Assembly: GCA_963662985.1 (NCBI GenBank)
Contig: OY760066.1
Span: 310,001-374,000, forward strand
Direction of reading: 5' to 3'
Length of the DNA stretch: 64,000 nt
Source of the DNA: G963662985 sp963662985
GTDB taxonomy: Bacteria; Chloroflexota; Anaerolineae; Anaerolineales; UBA11579
Positions within the stretch are counted from its first letter, which is position 1. Each line of letters starts with the position of its first letter. The notes under the pieces are model-generated. The model searched no databases. It saw only the letters and a program-made list of their open reading frames with translations, and was not told the DNA's origin. A program made the translations under genes and the position numbers. Below, one piece after another: positions 7,232-15,413 of this stretch.

Positions 7232-8575
7232 CTATTTAGCTTGATTGGCAGCAATGTGGATCGCATCCCAAACACCTGCGAAAGGTGGTGCATAACCAAA
7301 ATCAACCATCCCAAGTTCATACGTAGGAATACCCGCATGAATTGCCAAAGCAAATACATTAATTCGCAATGCAGCGTCTTTATAGCCCACAATTTGAGCA
7401 CCTAAGATCTTGTATGTCTTTGGATCATAGACTAATTTGATAATAATTCGTTGTGGATTTGGATAATATCCTGCGTGGTTATTTGATTTGATCGTTACTG
7501 CTTTATACTCAAAACCACCTTCAATTGCCTCACGTTCAGAAAGCCCCGCTTTGGCAGCTTCCATATCAGCAACTTTCACCATAGAAGTGCCCATCGCACC
7601 ATCAAATTTGCTGTTCATCCCACAAATCACTTCGCCTACCACTCGACCTTGTTTATTCGCGTTTGTACCCAGTGGAATATAATTATCAAAACTATCTTTC
7701 ACTCGATGATAAATTGAAGCGCAGTCTCCCGCCGCATAAATATCTGCCACAGAACTTTCCATCTTTTTATTCACCAACACTGCCCCATTACGCAACATTT
7801 CCACATCGGTGTTCTTCAAATATCCTGTGTTCGGACGAATACCGACAGACAAAATCACAATATCAGCCTGATAACAATTTGTATCCGTGCAAACTTGTTC
7901 CACTTTGCCATTGCCTTTGAATTCCGTCACTTTTTCACTTAATTTCAAATGCACACCCTTGCTAATCAATTCTTCTTGCAAAGGATAAACAATATCTTTA
8001 TCAAAATTGGGCAAAATCTGATTCTTGAATTCCACCATTGTCACATTTTTGTCCATTTCGAGCATCGCTTCTGCCATCTCAACTCCAATGAACCCTGCCC
8101 CAATGATCACCACATTCTTAATATCGTTGCGCGTAGCAAATAATTCTTTTAATTTAATCCCATCGTCATAGGTACTAAGCGTTTCAATCCCCGGCAAATC
8201 AATTCCTTTAATCGGAGGAACAATCGGGGACGCCCCCGTAGCAACCAACAACTTATCATAAGTATCTGTAATAGTTGTATTATTCACCAAATCTTTGGCA
8301 GTGATTGTCTTTTGATCTGTGTCCACATCTATCACTTCATGTTTCAAATGAATGGTCATTCCCATTTTTTCAAAATCTTCTTTAGAACGTGCAATCAATT
8401 TTTTCGGATCTTCGATCACATTACTCACCATATAAGGCATTCCGCAAGCACCGTAGGACAAAACAGTCCCTTTTTCATAGACCACCACATCGGCGTCAAA
8501 CTGTGTGCGTTTAATTTTGCTTGCTGCGCTCATGCCAGCAGCCACACCACCAATAATGATAACTTTCATTTCCAC
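7232..8575 (-). CDS. CoA-disulfide-reductase-like FAD/NAD(P)H oxidoreductase
   Basis: 447 residues of the pyridine nucleotide-disulfide oxidoreductase family. The FAD-binding motif is at residues 7-18 (IIGGVAAGMSAA), the single redox cysteine is Cys44 in SYGACGMPY as in CoA-disulfide reductases and NADH oxidases, and an NAD(P)-binding motif IIGAGFIGVEMAE lies near residue 165. The C-terminal dimerisation domain is complete (KLVYDPKTYKILGAQIVG). These enzymes reduce CoA disulfide, polysulfide or oxygen with NAD(P)H. In a compartment locus without a visible alcohol dehydrogenase it could reoxidise NADH or keep CoA thiol-reduced. A sulfur substrate would fit a methylthio-sugar but is speculative. 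Confidence 0.85.
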   Translation of the reverse strand: MEMKVIIIGGVAAGMSAASKIKRTQFDADVVVYEKGTVLSYGACGMPYMVSNVIEDPKKLIARSKEDFEKMGMTIHLKHEVIDVDTDQKTITAKDLVNNTTITDTYDKLLVATGASPIVPPIKGIDLPGIETLSTYDDGIKLKELFATRNDIKNVVIIGAGFIGVEMAEAMLEMDKNVTMVEFKNQILPNFDKDIVYPLQEELISKGVHLKLSEKVTEFKGNGKVEQVCTDTNCYQADIVILSVGIRPNTGYLKNTDVEMLRNGAVLVNKKMESSVADIYAAGDCASIYHRVKDSFDNYIPLGTNANKQGRVVGEVICGMNSKFDGAMGTSMVKVADMEAAKAGLSEREAIEGGFEYKAVTIKSNNHAGYYPNPQRIIIKLVYDPKTYKILGAQIVGYKDAALRINVFALAIHAGIPTYELGMVDFGYAPPFAGVWDAIHIAANQAK

Positions 8576-8583
8576 ACTTCTTT

Positions 8584-9696
8584 CTATTTAATTGCTTCGC
8601 ATTCTTTTTGGGCGTTCTTCATTGCGTTTTCAGGTGTAATTTTTCCCGTGAATGCATCATGAACATTTTGTGCGATGATCCCCATCATTGCACCCGTTTT
8701 CTTAGATTTGGCCACTGGCTTTGCACCTTTGATCATTTCTAATACTTTAGCATACCACGCATTATTATTAATTCCAGCCTTAAAAGTTGATTTTCTCACA
8801 GGATTTCCTGAGTAAAAACCAGCCCGTTGATCCATCTCTTTGCCCGTCACAAATTCCATAAAAAGCTTCGCAGCTTCATAGTCTTTGCACAAAGCATTCA
8901 TCCCAAAGCTCCACGTCACATTCCACGAGGTTGCCAAAGCACAAAAACCAACATCCTCTGGCTCTTCACAATCATCGTTCATCACAGAGCCCAACTGCCC
9001 GCTCCATGTCACCCCAATCACACATTCCTTCTTTTGAATTGCGCGCATCACTTCTTCATTGCCAAAATTCGCCACATCCTCTGCGCAATAGTTTTTCATT
9101 TCAATATAATTCTTCAAAGCTGTCACAGCTTCGGGGGTATCCAAATTGATATGCTCATTTTCATCAAAAGGCTCCACGCCTTCATTACGAAAATAAGGCA
9201 AAATATCTTGGAAGATCTCAGATTGGTGTGCCTTAAGTGTGAAACTATTTTCTCCAGTAGCCTTCACTAATTGCATCACCTCTTCCAAGTTAATTTTTTC
9301 AGGTAATTCTCGAAAGAATGCACTCTTTCGATAAAGCAACATATGTCCATCACAAAATGAAGGAAACAAATAATGTTTCCCGTTTATTTCAATTTCTTCC
9401 CTCACGGTCTCCAACACATCTTCATAATCATATGCATCAGAATATCCGTCATCAATCTCTCTCAAATAACCATTGCTCACAAAATCATAGAGCCACAAAT
9501 GCCCTGCCACCATCACCACATCATATTGATAGGTCTCAAAAGAAGCCAATAATGCTGGATAATACTCTGCCCATGGCAACACATCCATATTAAGTTTAAT
9601 TCCATGTTCTTTTTCAAACGCGTCAAATCGGTCTTTTTCTGAAACAATCCCAGTAATCGCGGGATCTGCCACAGCTAAAACGTTCAATGTTTTCAT
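8584..9696 (-). CDS. Extracellular-type sugar-binding protein fold lacking a signal peptide
   Basis: 370 residues of the family 1 ABC solute-binding fold: first strand TLNVLAVADPAITGIV, then YDVVMVAGHLWLYDFVSNGYL and a middle VIGVTWSGQLGSV, with the usual C-terminal AAKLFMEFVTGKEMDQRAG helix. Normal members begin with a signal peptide or lipobox; here the mature fold begins at residue 3 and no export signal is present. The gene sits between pduL and the CoA-disulfide reductase-like gene, far from the operon's own transporter, which already has an exported binding protein (18066-19127). A cytosolic ligand sensor, chaperone or repurposed enzyme is conceivable. Start ATG has a weak AAGGGA site. 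Confidence 0.75.
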   Translation of the reverse strand: MKTLNVLAVADPAITGIVSEKDRFDAFEKEHGIKLNMDVLPWAEYYPALLASFETYQYDVVMVAGHLWLYDFVSNGYLREIDDGYSDAYDYEDVLETVREEIEINGKHYLFPSFCDGHMLLYRKSAFFRELPEKINLEEVMQLVKATGENSFTLKAHQSEIFQDILPYFRNEGVEPFDENEHINLDTPEAVTALKNYIEMKNYCAEDVANFGNEEVMRAIQKKECVIGVTWSGQLGSVMNDDCEEPEDVGFCALATSWNVTWSFGMNALCKDYEAAKLFMEFVTGKEMDQRAGFYSGNPVRKSTFKAGINNNAWYAKVLEMIKGAKPVAKSKKTGAMMGIIAQNVHDAFTGKITPENAMKNAQKECEAIK

Positions 9697-9714
9697 TTAA
9701 CTGATTCCCTTTTG

Positions 9715-10371
9715 TTATTTGATCAATTCCACAAAATCGCCTGTATCCAAGCGAAACGCAGCCGCATCATCCGTATCAATATGCATATCCAATGCATAGG
9801 AATCCTTCACACGGCACGTCACATGGTGCATCACACCACCTTTTTCTCCCGGAACAAACACCGAAACCACGTCTTTATCCCGCACCCCCAATCGATTTGC
9901 ATCACTCGTATGCAAATGAATATGTCGATTCGCAATAATCAAGCCTTCAGAATGTGTCACACTTCCTTTTGGTCCTACCAAACGAAATGCGTTTGTTCCT
10001 CGCAGATCGCCAGAAGCTCTCACTTGCGCATCGAATACTCGTAAACTTCTCGCATCTGAAGCAGAAACTTCCACTTGTGTTTCAGCTCGTTCCGGCCCTA
10101 AAATGCGTACATTTTTAATCACCCGATCTCCCACCCAAACCTCGACAACTTCATTACAAGCAAATTGTCCAGGTTGGGAGAGATCTTTCATCTTTGTTAG
10201 TGTAAACCCTTTGCCAAACAAACTATCCACATCAGCTCGAGAAAGGTGCAAATGTCGGTTAGAAACACCAATCGGAATTACATTCTTGGATGAAACGCTT
10301 AAATAGCCATTCTTCTCCAATGTATCCACCACATTTTTTACAATCTCTCGAATCATTTTTTCATCTTGCAT
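9715..10371 (-). CDS. pduL: PduL-type phosphotransacylase with N-terminal encapsulation helix
   Basis: 218 residues. The catalytic PduL fold shows NRHLHLS (H40, H42), NRHIHLH (H150, H152) and DMHIDTDDAAA (H197). Unlike the other copy (477-1061), it has a 24-residue N-terminal extension, MIREIVKNVVDTLEKNGYL, an amphipathic helix of the encapsulation-peptide type followed by a short polar linker. It should therefore work inside the shell, turning acyl-CoA from the aldehyde dehydrogenase into acyl phosphate and recycling lumenal CoA. It is next to the shell protein and aldehyde dehydrogenase genes, as expected for a core enzyme. Localisation is inferred from the helix. Confidence 0.93.
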   Translation of the reverse strand: MQDEKMIREIVKNVVDTLEKNGYLSVSSKNVIPIGVSNRHLHLSRADVDSLFGKGFTLTKMKDLSQPGQFACNEVVEVWVGDRVIKNVRILGPERAETQVEVSASDARSLRVFDAQVRASGDLRGTNAFRLVGPKGSVTHSEGLIIANRHIHLHTSDANRLGVRDKDVVSVFVPGEKGGVMHHVTCRVKDSYALDMHIDTDDAAAFRLDTGDFVELIK

Positions 10372-10403
10372 GATAGTTTGTTTCCTTATTAATTAAGAAT
10401 TTC

Positions 10404-10838
10404 TTATTTAATATTTGGCAAAATGTCTGCAACACTGGCGTGGGGTCGAGGAATCACATGCACTGAAACCAATTCACCGACATTGCTTGCAGAAACTGAA
10501 CCAGCTTCTGTTGCGGCTTTCACAGCGCCCACATCACCTTTAACAATGATGGTCACGAGCCCGGAACCAACTTTTTCCATGCTCACGATTTCTACGTTTG
10601 CTGCTTTCACCATGCTGTCTGCGGCTTCGATTGCACCAACCAAACCTCTTGTTTCGATCATACCAATTGCACTACCGTTCATTTTTACCTCCGTGCGTAT
10701 TTTGTTTGTTTCCAAATTATTTAAGTTTGAGTCCCCTTCAGGGGCAGTTGTTAATCCATTATGTTTCGTTAAAATATGATTTTTGAGCCCATTTTCTGTC
10801 TTATATTCTTTGCCGCAAAATTCACATTTTATCATCAT
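10404..10838 (-). CDS. BMC-H shell protein with in-frame N-terminal C2H2 zinc finger (two possible starts)
   Basis: The long form has 144 residues. Residues 53-144 are a normal single BMC-H domain (SAIGMIETRGLVGAIEAAD, VIPRPHASV), the hexamer forming the flat shell facets. Residues 5-26 fit the classical C2H2 finger exactly: C5-x2-C8-x3-Y12-x5-L18-x2-H21-x4-H26, followed by a 26-residue polar linker. An internal ATG at 10682 (residue 53) has its own strong ribosome site, GGAGGT, so a 92-residue finger-less form should be the main product; the upstream ATG pair (10838/10835) has only a weak site. It is the only BMC-H gene in the window. Dual products recall PduB/PduB', whose extra N-terminus links shell and core. 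Confidence 0.88.
   Translation of the reverse strand: MMIKCEFCGKEYKTENGLKNHILTKHNGLTTAPEGDSNLNNLETNKIRTEVKMNGSAIGMIETRGLVGAIEAADSMVKAANVEIVSMEKVGSGLVTIIVKGDVGAVKAATEAGSVSASNVGELVSVHVIPRPHASVADILPNIK
10687..10692 (-). promoter_or_regulatory. Internal ribosome binding site for the short BMC-H form
   Basis: GGAGGT on the minus strand, 4 nt before the in-frame ATG at 10682, inside the zinc-finger reading frame. It is the best ribosome site of this gene and decides that a finger-less shell protein of ordinary length is made. Confidence 0.75.
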
Positions 10839-10891
10839 CTTTTACAAAACTAATTCATCAAATGAATATCGTTTATGCCTCCAAAAATCTT

Positions 10892-10913
10892 AATTGTATA
10901 AACTTATACAATT
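10892..10913. promoter_or_regulatory. Perfect 10-bp inverted repeat at the aldehyde dehydrogenase stop
   Basis: Arms AATTGTATAA and TTATACAATT, separated by AC, form a 22-bp near-continuous palindrome overlapping the aldehyde dehydrogenase stop codon, about 55 nt before the zinc-finger start. It has no U tract, so it is not a normal terminator. It could be a regulator site or an RNA hairpin that uncouples the dehydrogenase from the shell gene. Confidence 0.45.
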
Positions 10914-12343
10914 CTGAATCCATCCACCAGCACACAATAGCGTTTTCGCGTGAAAGTTTTGGAAGTTGTAATCCCTTCACCAGTCGGTCCTGCAATGGTG
11001 AACCCCGGTGTACCTTCACTATTTACGCCCAAGCCTGCTAAGGAGGGTGCATTTTTCACAAAGATCGTCGTATTGATTGCACGTGCAAATTTTGTCAAAT
11101 TCATCACATTCTGTGAGTGCATAATCGCAGTGTGACGGTTGCCATGTTCGGCTTTCACAGCCATGTCAATCGCTTCATCAATATTGCGCACCCGCACAAT
11201 TGGCAAAATTGGCATCAACAATTCCTTTTGAACAAATGGATGTTCAAAGGTTGTTTCCATAATAATATTGCGTGGTTTCACAGAATAGGAAATGTTCAAT
11301 GCATCCAAATATTTATAAGGATCTTTCCCAATCCAATCCCGATTCGTAGTCACATTGCTCCCATCGCGCACCAAAACCAAATCTTCCAAACGTTTGGTTT
11401 GCTCTGCATTCATTAAAAAAGCGCCTGCTTGCTGCATTTCGCGAATCAGCTCATTCGCCACACTATCCACAACAAACACTTCTTTTTCCAAAATACAAAC
11501 CACATTGTTATCAAATGCATTTCCAAACACAATGTCCTTGGCTGCTTTTGAGATCACTGCGGTCTCATCAACAACCACAGGAGGATTCCCTGCGCCAGCG
11601 CCAATCGCTTTTTTCCCAGATTGCAACAATGCCCGCACCAAACCAGGGCCACCAGTCCCAACCAAAAGATTAATCTTCGGGCTAGTAGACATCTCATTTA
11701 GTGATTCCATCGAAGGATCTTTGACCATTGTAATAATGTTCTCAGGGCCACCTAAGCTCACCACAATCTTATTGATGTTCTGCACCACAAAATTACAAAC
11801 ATTCTTAGAAGAAGGATGTACGTTGAACACCACTGTGTTTCCACTGGCAATCATGTTCATCGTATTGCAAATCACAGTTTCAGAAGGATTTGTAGAAGGG
11901 GTTGTTGCCCCGATCACACCAAAAGGTGCCATCTCTTCCACCACCAACCCAGTGTCACCACTGTTTGCTGCTGTTTTCAAATCTTCAGTACCTGCACAAA
12001 TAGCGGCTAATTCATGTTTCAAAACCTTATCTCGAAAGTTACCCAAACCAGTTTCGTCCACACACATTTGCGCCAAAGCGTTCTTCTGTTCCAACGTCCA
12101 TTGTTTAATCCCATCAATGAAGCGTTGTCGATCTGCCATGTTATAATCACCCATCTTCAAATAGGTGCGATGGGCAGCATCGATTGCATCGGTCATCCGA
12201 TCAAACACGCCATTTTGTGAACCAGCGTTGGAAGAAGCTGTAAAAGAAGGCTTGCTTTCTGTTGCAACAGGTTTACCTTGTGCCAAAGTTTGTTGAACCA
12301 CAGATCGAATGATGCTCTCAAGTTCTCTTTCATTCACATTCAT
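10904..12343 (-). CDS. pduP: CoA-acylating aldehyde dehydrogenase with encapsulation peptide (PduP/EutE type)
   Basis: 479 residues. It oxidises a short aldehyde to acyl-CoA with NAD+ and CoA. The N-terminal amphipathic helix NVNERELESIIRSVVQQTL followed by a low-complexity linker (to about residue 45) is a textbook encapsulation peptide. The catalytic cysteine is Cys283 in FDNNVVCILEKEV, the usual PduP/EutE context, and TPSTNPSETVICN marks the cofactor-binding part. This is the signature enzyme of the compartment. Its gene lies between the aldolase that should make the aldehyde and the shell protein. Substrate may be acetaldehyde or methylthioacetaldehyde; sequence alone does not decide. Confidence 0.95.
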   Translation of the reverse strand: MNVNERELESIIRSVVQQTLAQGKPVATESKPSFTASSNAGSQNGVFDRMTDAIDAAHRTYLKMGDYNMADRQRFIDGIKQWTLEQKNALAQMCVDETGLGNFRDKVLKHELAAICAGTEDLKTAANSGDTGLVVEEMAPFGVIGATTPSTNPSETVICNTMNMIASGNTVVFNVHPSSKNVCNFVVQNINKIVVSLGGPENIITMVKDPSMESLNEMSTSPKINLLVGTGGPGLVRALLQSGKKAIGAGAGNPPVVVDETAVISKAAKDIVFGNAFDNNVVCILEKEVFVVDSVANELIREMQQAGAFLMNAEQTKRLEDLVLVRDGSNVTTNRDWIGKDPYKYLDALNISYSVKPRNIIMETTFEHPFVQKELLMPILPIVRVRNIDEAIDMAVKAEHGNRHTAIMHSQNVMNLTKFARAINTTIFVKNAPSLAGLGVNSEGTPGFTIAGPTGEGITTSKTFTRKRYCVLVDGFRIV

Positions 12344-12347
12344 ACGA

Positions 12348-13106
12348 TTACCTCTTTCTCAATTCTTCTTTGACCAATCGAGTAATCATCTCCACCAACT
12401 GTGCATCATCATTGCTCTGACCAAAATCTGTTTTGCAAGGCGGTACGCCACCGGTCATAATCCCATTGCGCTCTCGAACAGCCACAATTTCTTCCACACG
12501 GTCACATTCCAACTCCTGCGGATTCCCAATCTTGTCCAAGTGATACAGAATATTAGCATAATGCTCCGCAGATTCCATACGGAAAAATGCTTGTTGCAAG
12601 TCATTGCCCCATGTCAACAACCCATGATTAGCCAACAACACTGCGTTATATCCCTTCACATAAGGACTAATCGATTGTGGCACTTCCACAGTTCCCGGTG
12701 TCGCATATTCTGCTACCGGCACCACGCCCAATGTATAAATCGCTTCTGATAAAATCGGGCGATCCAAGGGACGACGAGCCACTGCAAAAGCAGTGGAAAC
12801 TGGCGGATGCGCATGACAAACTCCCATAATTTGGGGGTCTTGTCGATAGACTTCGATGTGCATCTTCACTTCGGAGGAAGGCTTGCCACGACCACCCAAG
12901 ACCTTGCCATCCAAGCTCATTTTGATCAGTGAGTCGGGGGTCATCCCCCCCTTGCTCACACCAGTTGGGGTAACGATGATGATCTCATCGGAGATTTTGG
13001 CGCTGATATTACCATCATTTGCCGCCACAAATCCCTTATCATACATCTTTTGACCATAATCACAAATTTGTTTCCGAATTTGTGCTTCACTTATGTATCT
13101 ACCCAT
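12348..13106 (-). CDS. Class II (FucA-type) aldolase with C-terminal encapsulation-like helix
   Basis: 252 residues of the L-fuculose-1-phosphate aldolase/AraD family. Zinc ligands are His98 and His100 (CHAHPPVS) and His161 (ANHGLLTWG); the catalytic glutamate is Glu79 in SSEVKMH. The last 20 residues (DAQLVEMITRLVKEELRKR) form an amphipathic basic helix beyond the family's normal end, after a flexible linker, matching C-terminal encapsulation peptides. With mtnK and mtnA next door the expected reaction is cleavage of 5-deoxyribulose- or 5-methylthioribulose-1-phosphate to DHAP and an aldehyde, inside the shell. Fuculose or rhamnulose phosphate cannot be excluded, but their isomerases and kinases are absent here. 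Confidence 0.9.
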   Translation of the reverse strand: MGRYISEAQIRKQICDYGQKMYDKGFVAANDGNISAKISDEIIIVTPTGVSKGGMTPDSLIKMSLDGKVLGGRGKPSSEVKMHIEVYRQDPQIMGVCHAHPPVSTAFAVARRPLDRPILSEAIYTLGVVPVAEYATPGTVEVPQSISPYVKGYNAVLLANHGLLTWGNDLQQAFFRMESAEHYANILYHLDKIGNPQELECDRVEEIVAVRERNGIMTGGVPPCKTDFGQSNDDAQLVEMITRLVKEELRKR

Positions 13107-13120
13107 AAAACACTCTTTTC

Positions 13121-14167
13121 TTATTCAAATAACTTTGCAAGATTTTCGCTGTAAGGAGGTTTTACAATCCCTTTTTCAGTAATAATTGCAGTTACGTATT
13201 TTGCATCCGTCACATCAAATGCAGGGTTGAAAGCTTTCACGCTCTCAGGAGCAGTGCGTCGGCCGAAGCCATTGCCAATTTCTTCTGGGTCACGCAATTC
13301 AATTTCGATGTCGTCGCCAGTTGGAGTTGCCATATCAATGGTAGAAGTCGGCCCCAAAACATAGAAAGGAATTCCATATTCTTTTGCCAAAATAGCCACA
13401 CCAGAAGTACCAATCTTATTCGCCACATCCCCATTTGCGGCAATCCGGTCAGTGCCCACCAAAACAGCATCAATCTTGCCTTGCTTCATCACGATAGAAG
13501 CCATATTGTCACAAATCACCGTCACGTCCACACCCGCTTTGTCCAATTCCCAAGCGGTCAAACGAGATCCTTGCAACAATGGACGAGTTTCATCGGCAAA
13601 CACTTTGAAGTCATAACCCTTGTCATGTCCCGTGTACATCGGTGCCAAAGCAGTACCGATCCCACTTGTCGCAATTCCGCCAGCGTTGCAATGAGTCAAA
13701 AGACCCATTCCTGGTTTCAAAAGAGTCAACCCAAATTCACCAATAGCTTTGCCCATTGCTTGATCTTCTGCCAAAATTTCTTCGCTTTCTTCAAGCATCG
13801 CGGCTTTGATTTCTGCCACAGACTTATCTAATTCTTTTTTAATACGAGCAGTCATACGATCCAATGCCCAGAAAAGGTTCACTGCGGTTGGTCGGCTAGT
13901 CGCCAAATAATCACGCGCTTTCAAAAAATCTGCATACACACCTTCTGCGGTATCTGCTTCTGATTGCAACACTGCCAAATAAGCAGCAAAGCCAGCCGCC
14001 ACACCAATTGCAGGGGCGCCGCGAACACGCAACATTTTGATTGCTTCCCAAATATCTTCCATGCTAGTTAATTCAAGGAAAATCTCTTCATTTGGGAGTA
14101 AAGTTTGATCTAAGAGGATCAAAGTATCTTTTTTGTCATTTAAATAGGCTGGTACGATTGTATTCAT
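13121..14167 (-). CDS. mtnA: S-methyl-5-thioribose-1-phosphate isomerase
   Basis: 348 residues, the usual MtnA length. It converts 5-methylthioribose-1-phosphate, and in many organisms also 5-deoxyribose-1-phosphate, into the ribulose-1-phosphate form. The proposed catalytic pair is in the classical positions: Cys160 (THCNAGGIATSGIGTAL) and Asp240 (GTDRIAANGDVANKIGT); RVRGAPAIG near residue 50 binds the phosphate. It lies 18 nt downstream of mtnK and just upstream of the aldolase. The rest of the classical methionine salvage pathway (mtnB, mtnC, mtnD or mtnW/X) is not in the window, pointing to the aldolase-based DHAP shunt. No targeting helix is visible. Confidence 0.94.
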   Translation of the reverse strand: MNTIVPAYLNDKKDTLILLDQTLLPNEEIFLELTSMEDIWEAIKMLRVRGAPAIGVAAGFAAYLAVLQSEADTAEGVYADFLKARDYLATSRPTAVNLFWALDRMTARIKKELDKSVAEIKAAMLEESEEILAEDQAMGKAIGEFGLTLLKPGMGLLTHCNAGGIATSGIGTALAPMYTGHDKGYDFKVFADETRPLLQGSRLTAWELDKAGVDVTVICDNMASIVMKQGKIDAVLVGTDRIAANGDVANKIGTSGVAILAKEYGIPFYVLGPTSTIDMATPTGDDIEIELRDPEEIGNGFGRRTAPESVKAFNPAFDVTDAKYVTAIITEKGIVKPPYSENLAKLFE

Positions 14168-14185
14168 TACTTCATCTCTCCTTTT

Positions 14186-15394
14186 TTATTTGACATATTT
14201 TTTAATCATGTCAACATATGCCTTACCAGTGGTGATATTTGCACGATTCATAATGAATTCTTTTGCCATCAAAAGGTTGGTCTTCTTTGTTTCTTCACGT
14301 TTAGCATCATCAGGAATCCCATCTAGGTCTTTCACATGTGCAAAACCAACCGTGCGGCGAGTCATCTCACAGCCAGTCACCCCAGCAGTGTTCACCAAAA
14401 TATCATTCAAATACCATTCAGCAAATCCCGGAGCCTTTGCCATTTCATCTGTCACCACTTCAGGGAAAAGTTTCAAGAATTTTTCTGCAAAAAGGTCCAA
14501 GGTTTTTTCCGTAGCATCCAAAAGCCAATCCAAGTGCGCTTTCTTCTTTGCTTCATCTTCCACCCAAGCATTCGTAGAAAGATAATTCATCACCAAATTT
14601 GCCATCAAAGCGCCAATATCATACGCCATCGGGCCAAAGAATGCAAATTCAGGATCAATTACTTTTGTGCTTTCTGCATTTACAAAAATACTGCCAGTAT
14701 GAAGATCCCCATGTAACAAGGATTGTGCATTGTTCATGAAATCAAATTTTAACTTTGCAACTTCCAAGCGATAAGCTTCATCATCCACAACATTCTTTTT
14801 ATGGAAATCGACCAAAAAATCTTCCATATTATTGCGAGCACCGACATTAAAAGGTTCTGTATAAACCAAAGCTTCAGTAATATCACATAATTCAGGATTG
14901 ATGAAATCTTTCACCAACGCCTTCTTTTCTTGATGATCCATCACCACATCAGAAGTAAGTAGCAATGTCTTCACCATGAAATCAGAAATTTGTTCAGCAA
15001 AATGGGGGAATTGCTTCACATCCAAAAGTGCATAACGCATAATTTGATAATCAGCAAGATCTTCCATAATCATGCAGAACATTTCATTATCATATTCATA
15101 AGTCTTCGGCACTAAACCATTAGTCAATTTATATTCAATTTGCAAAATACGATTTTCAATTGCGCCACGCCCAATATCCAAAGGCCAATCATCACCCGCT
15201 GCACGAACATAAGGCAATGCTTGTTTCACAATAATGCTCTTATCGTTTTTCACATCTTTCAAGCGGAAAACCAAATTTAAGTTGCCATCGCCAATTTCTG
15301 CGCAATCAACCTCAGCATCAGGTGCAAAAAAATCTAAACGTTTTTTTACATAATCGACAACGGTTTTCGTATCAAGTTCAAAATATTTATCCAT
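14186..15394 (-). CDS. mtnK: 5-methylthioribose kinase
   Basis: 402 residues, normal for MtnK. The family-specific motif HGDLHTGS (228-235) holds the catalytic Asp230, and IDPEFAFFGPMAYD (246-259) holds the metal-binding acidic pair Asp247/Glu249; GDGNLNLVFRL near residue 36 is the nucleotide loop. It phosphorylates the anomeric carbon of 5-methylthioribose with ATP; several MtnK enzymes also accept 5-deoxyribose. It follows the ABC permease by 19 nt, so an imported free pentose analogue is the likely substrate. No S-adenosylhomocysteine/methylthioadenosine nucleosidase is in the window. Confidence 0.94.
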   Translation of the reverse strand: MDKYFELDTKTVVDYVKKRLDFFAPDAEVDCAEIGDGNLNLVFRLKDVKNDKSIIVKQALPYVRAAGDDWPLDIGRGAIENRILQIEYKLTNGLVPKTYEYDNEMFCMIMEDLADYQIMRYALLDVKQFPHFAEQISDFMVKTLLLTSDVVMDHQEKKALVKDFINPELCDITEALVYTEPFNVGARNNMEDFLVDFHKKNVVDDEAYRLEVAKLKFDFMNNAQSLLHGDLHTGSIFVNAESTKVIDPEFAFFGPMAYDIGALMANLVMNYLSTNAWVEDEAKKKAHLDWLLDATEKTLDLFAEKFLKLFPEVVTDEMAKAPGFAEWYLNDILVNTAGVTGCEMTRRTVGFAHVKDLDGIPDDAKREETKKTNLLMAKEFIMNRANITTGKAYVDMIKKYVK

Positions 15395-15413
15395 CTTAGT
15401 ACCTCTTCGTCAA

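Noticed and set aside
11355..12146. Plus-strand ORF of 263 codons opposite the aldehyde dehydrogenase
   Set aside because: Antisense to a clearly conserved enzyme, with no ribosome site or recognisable domain.
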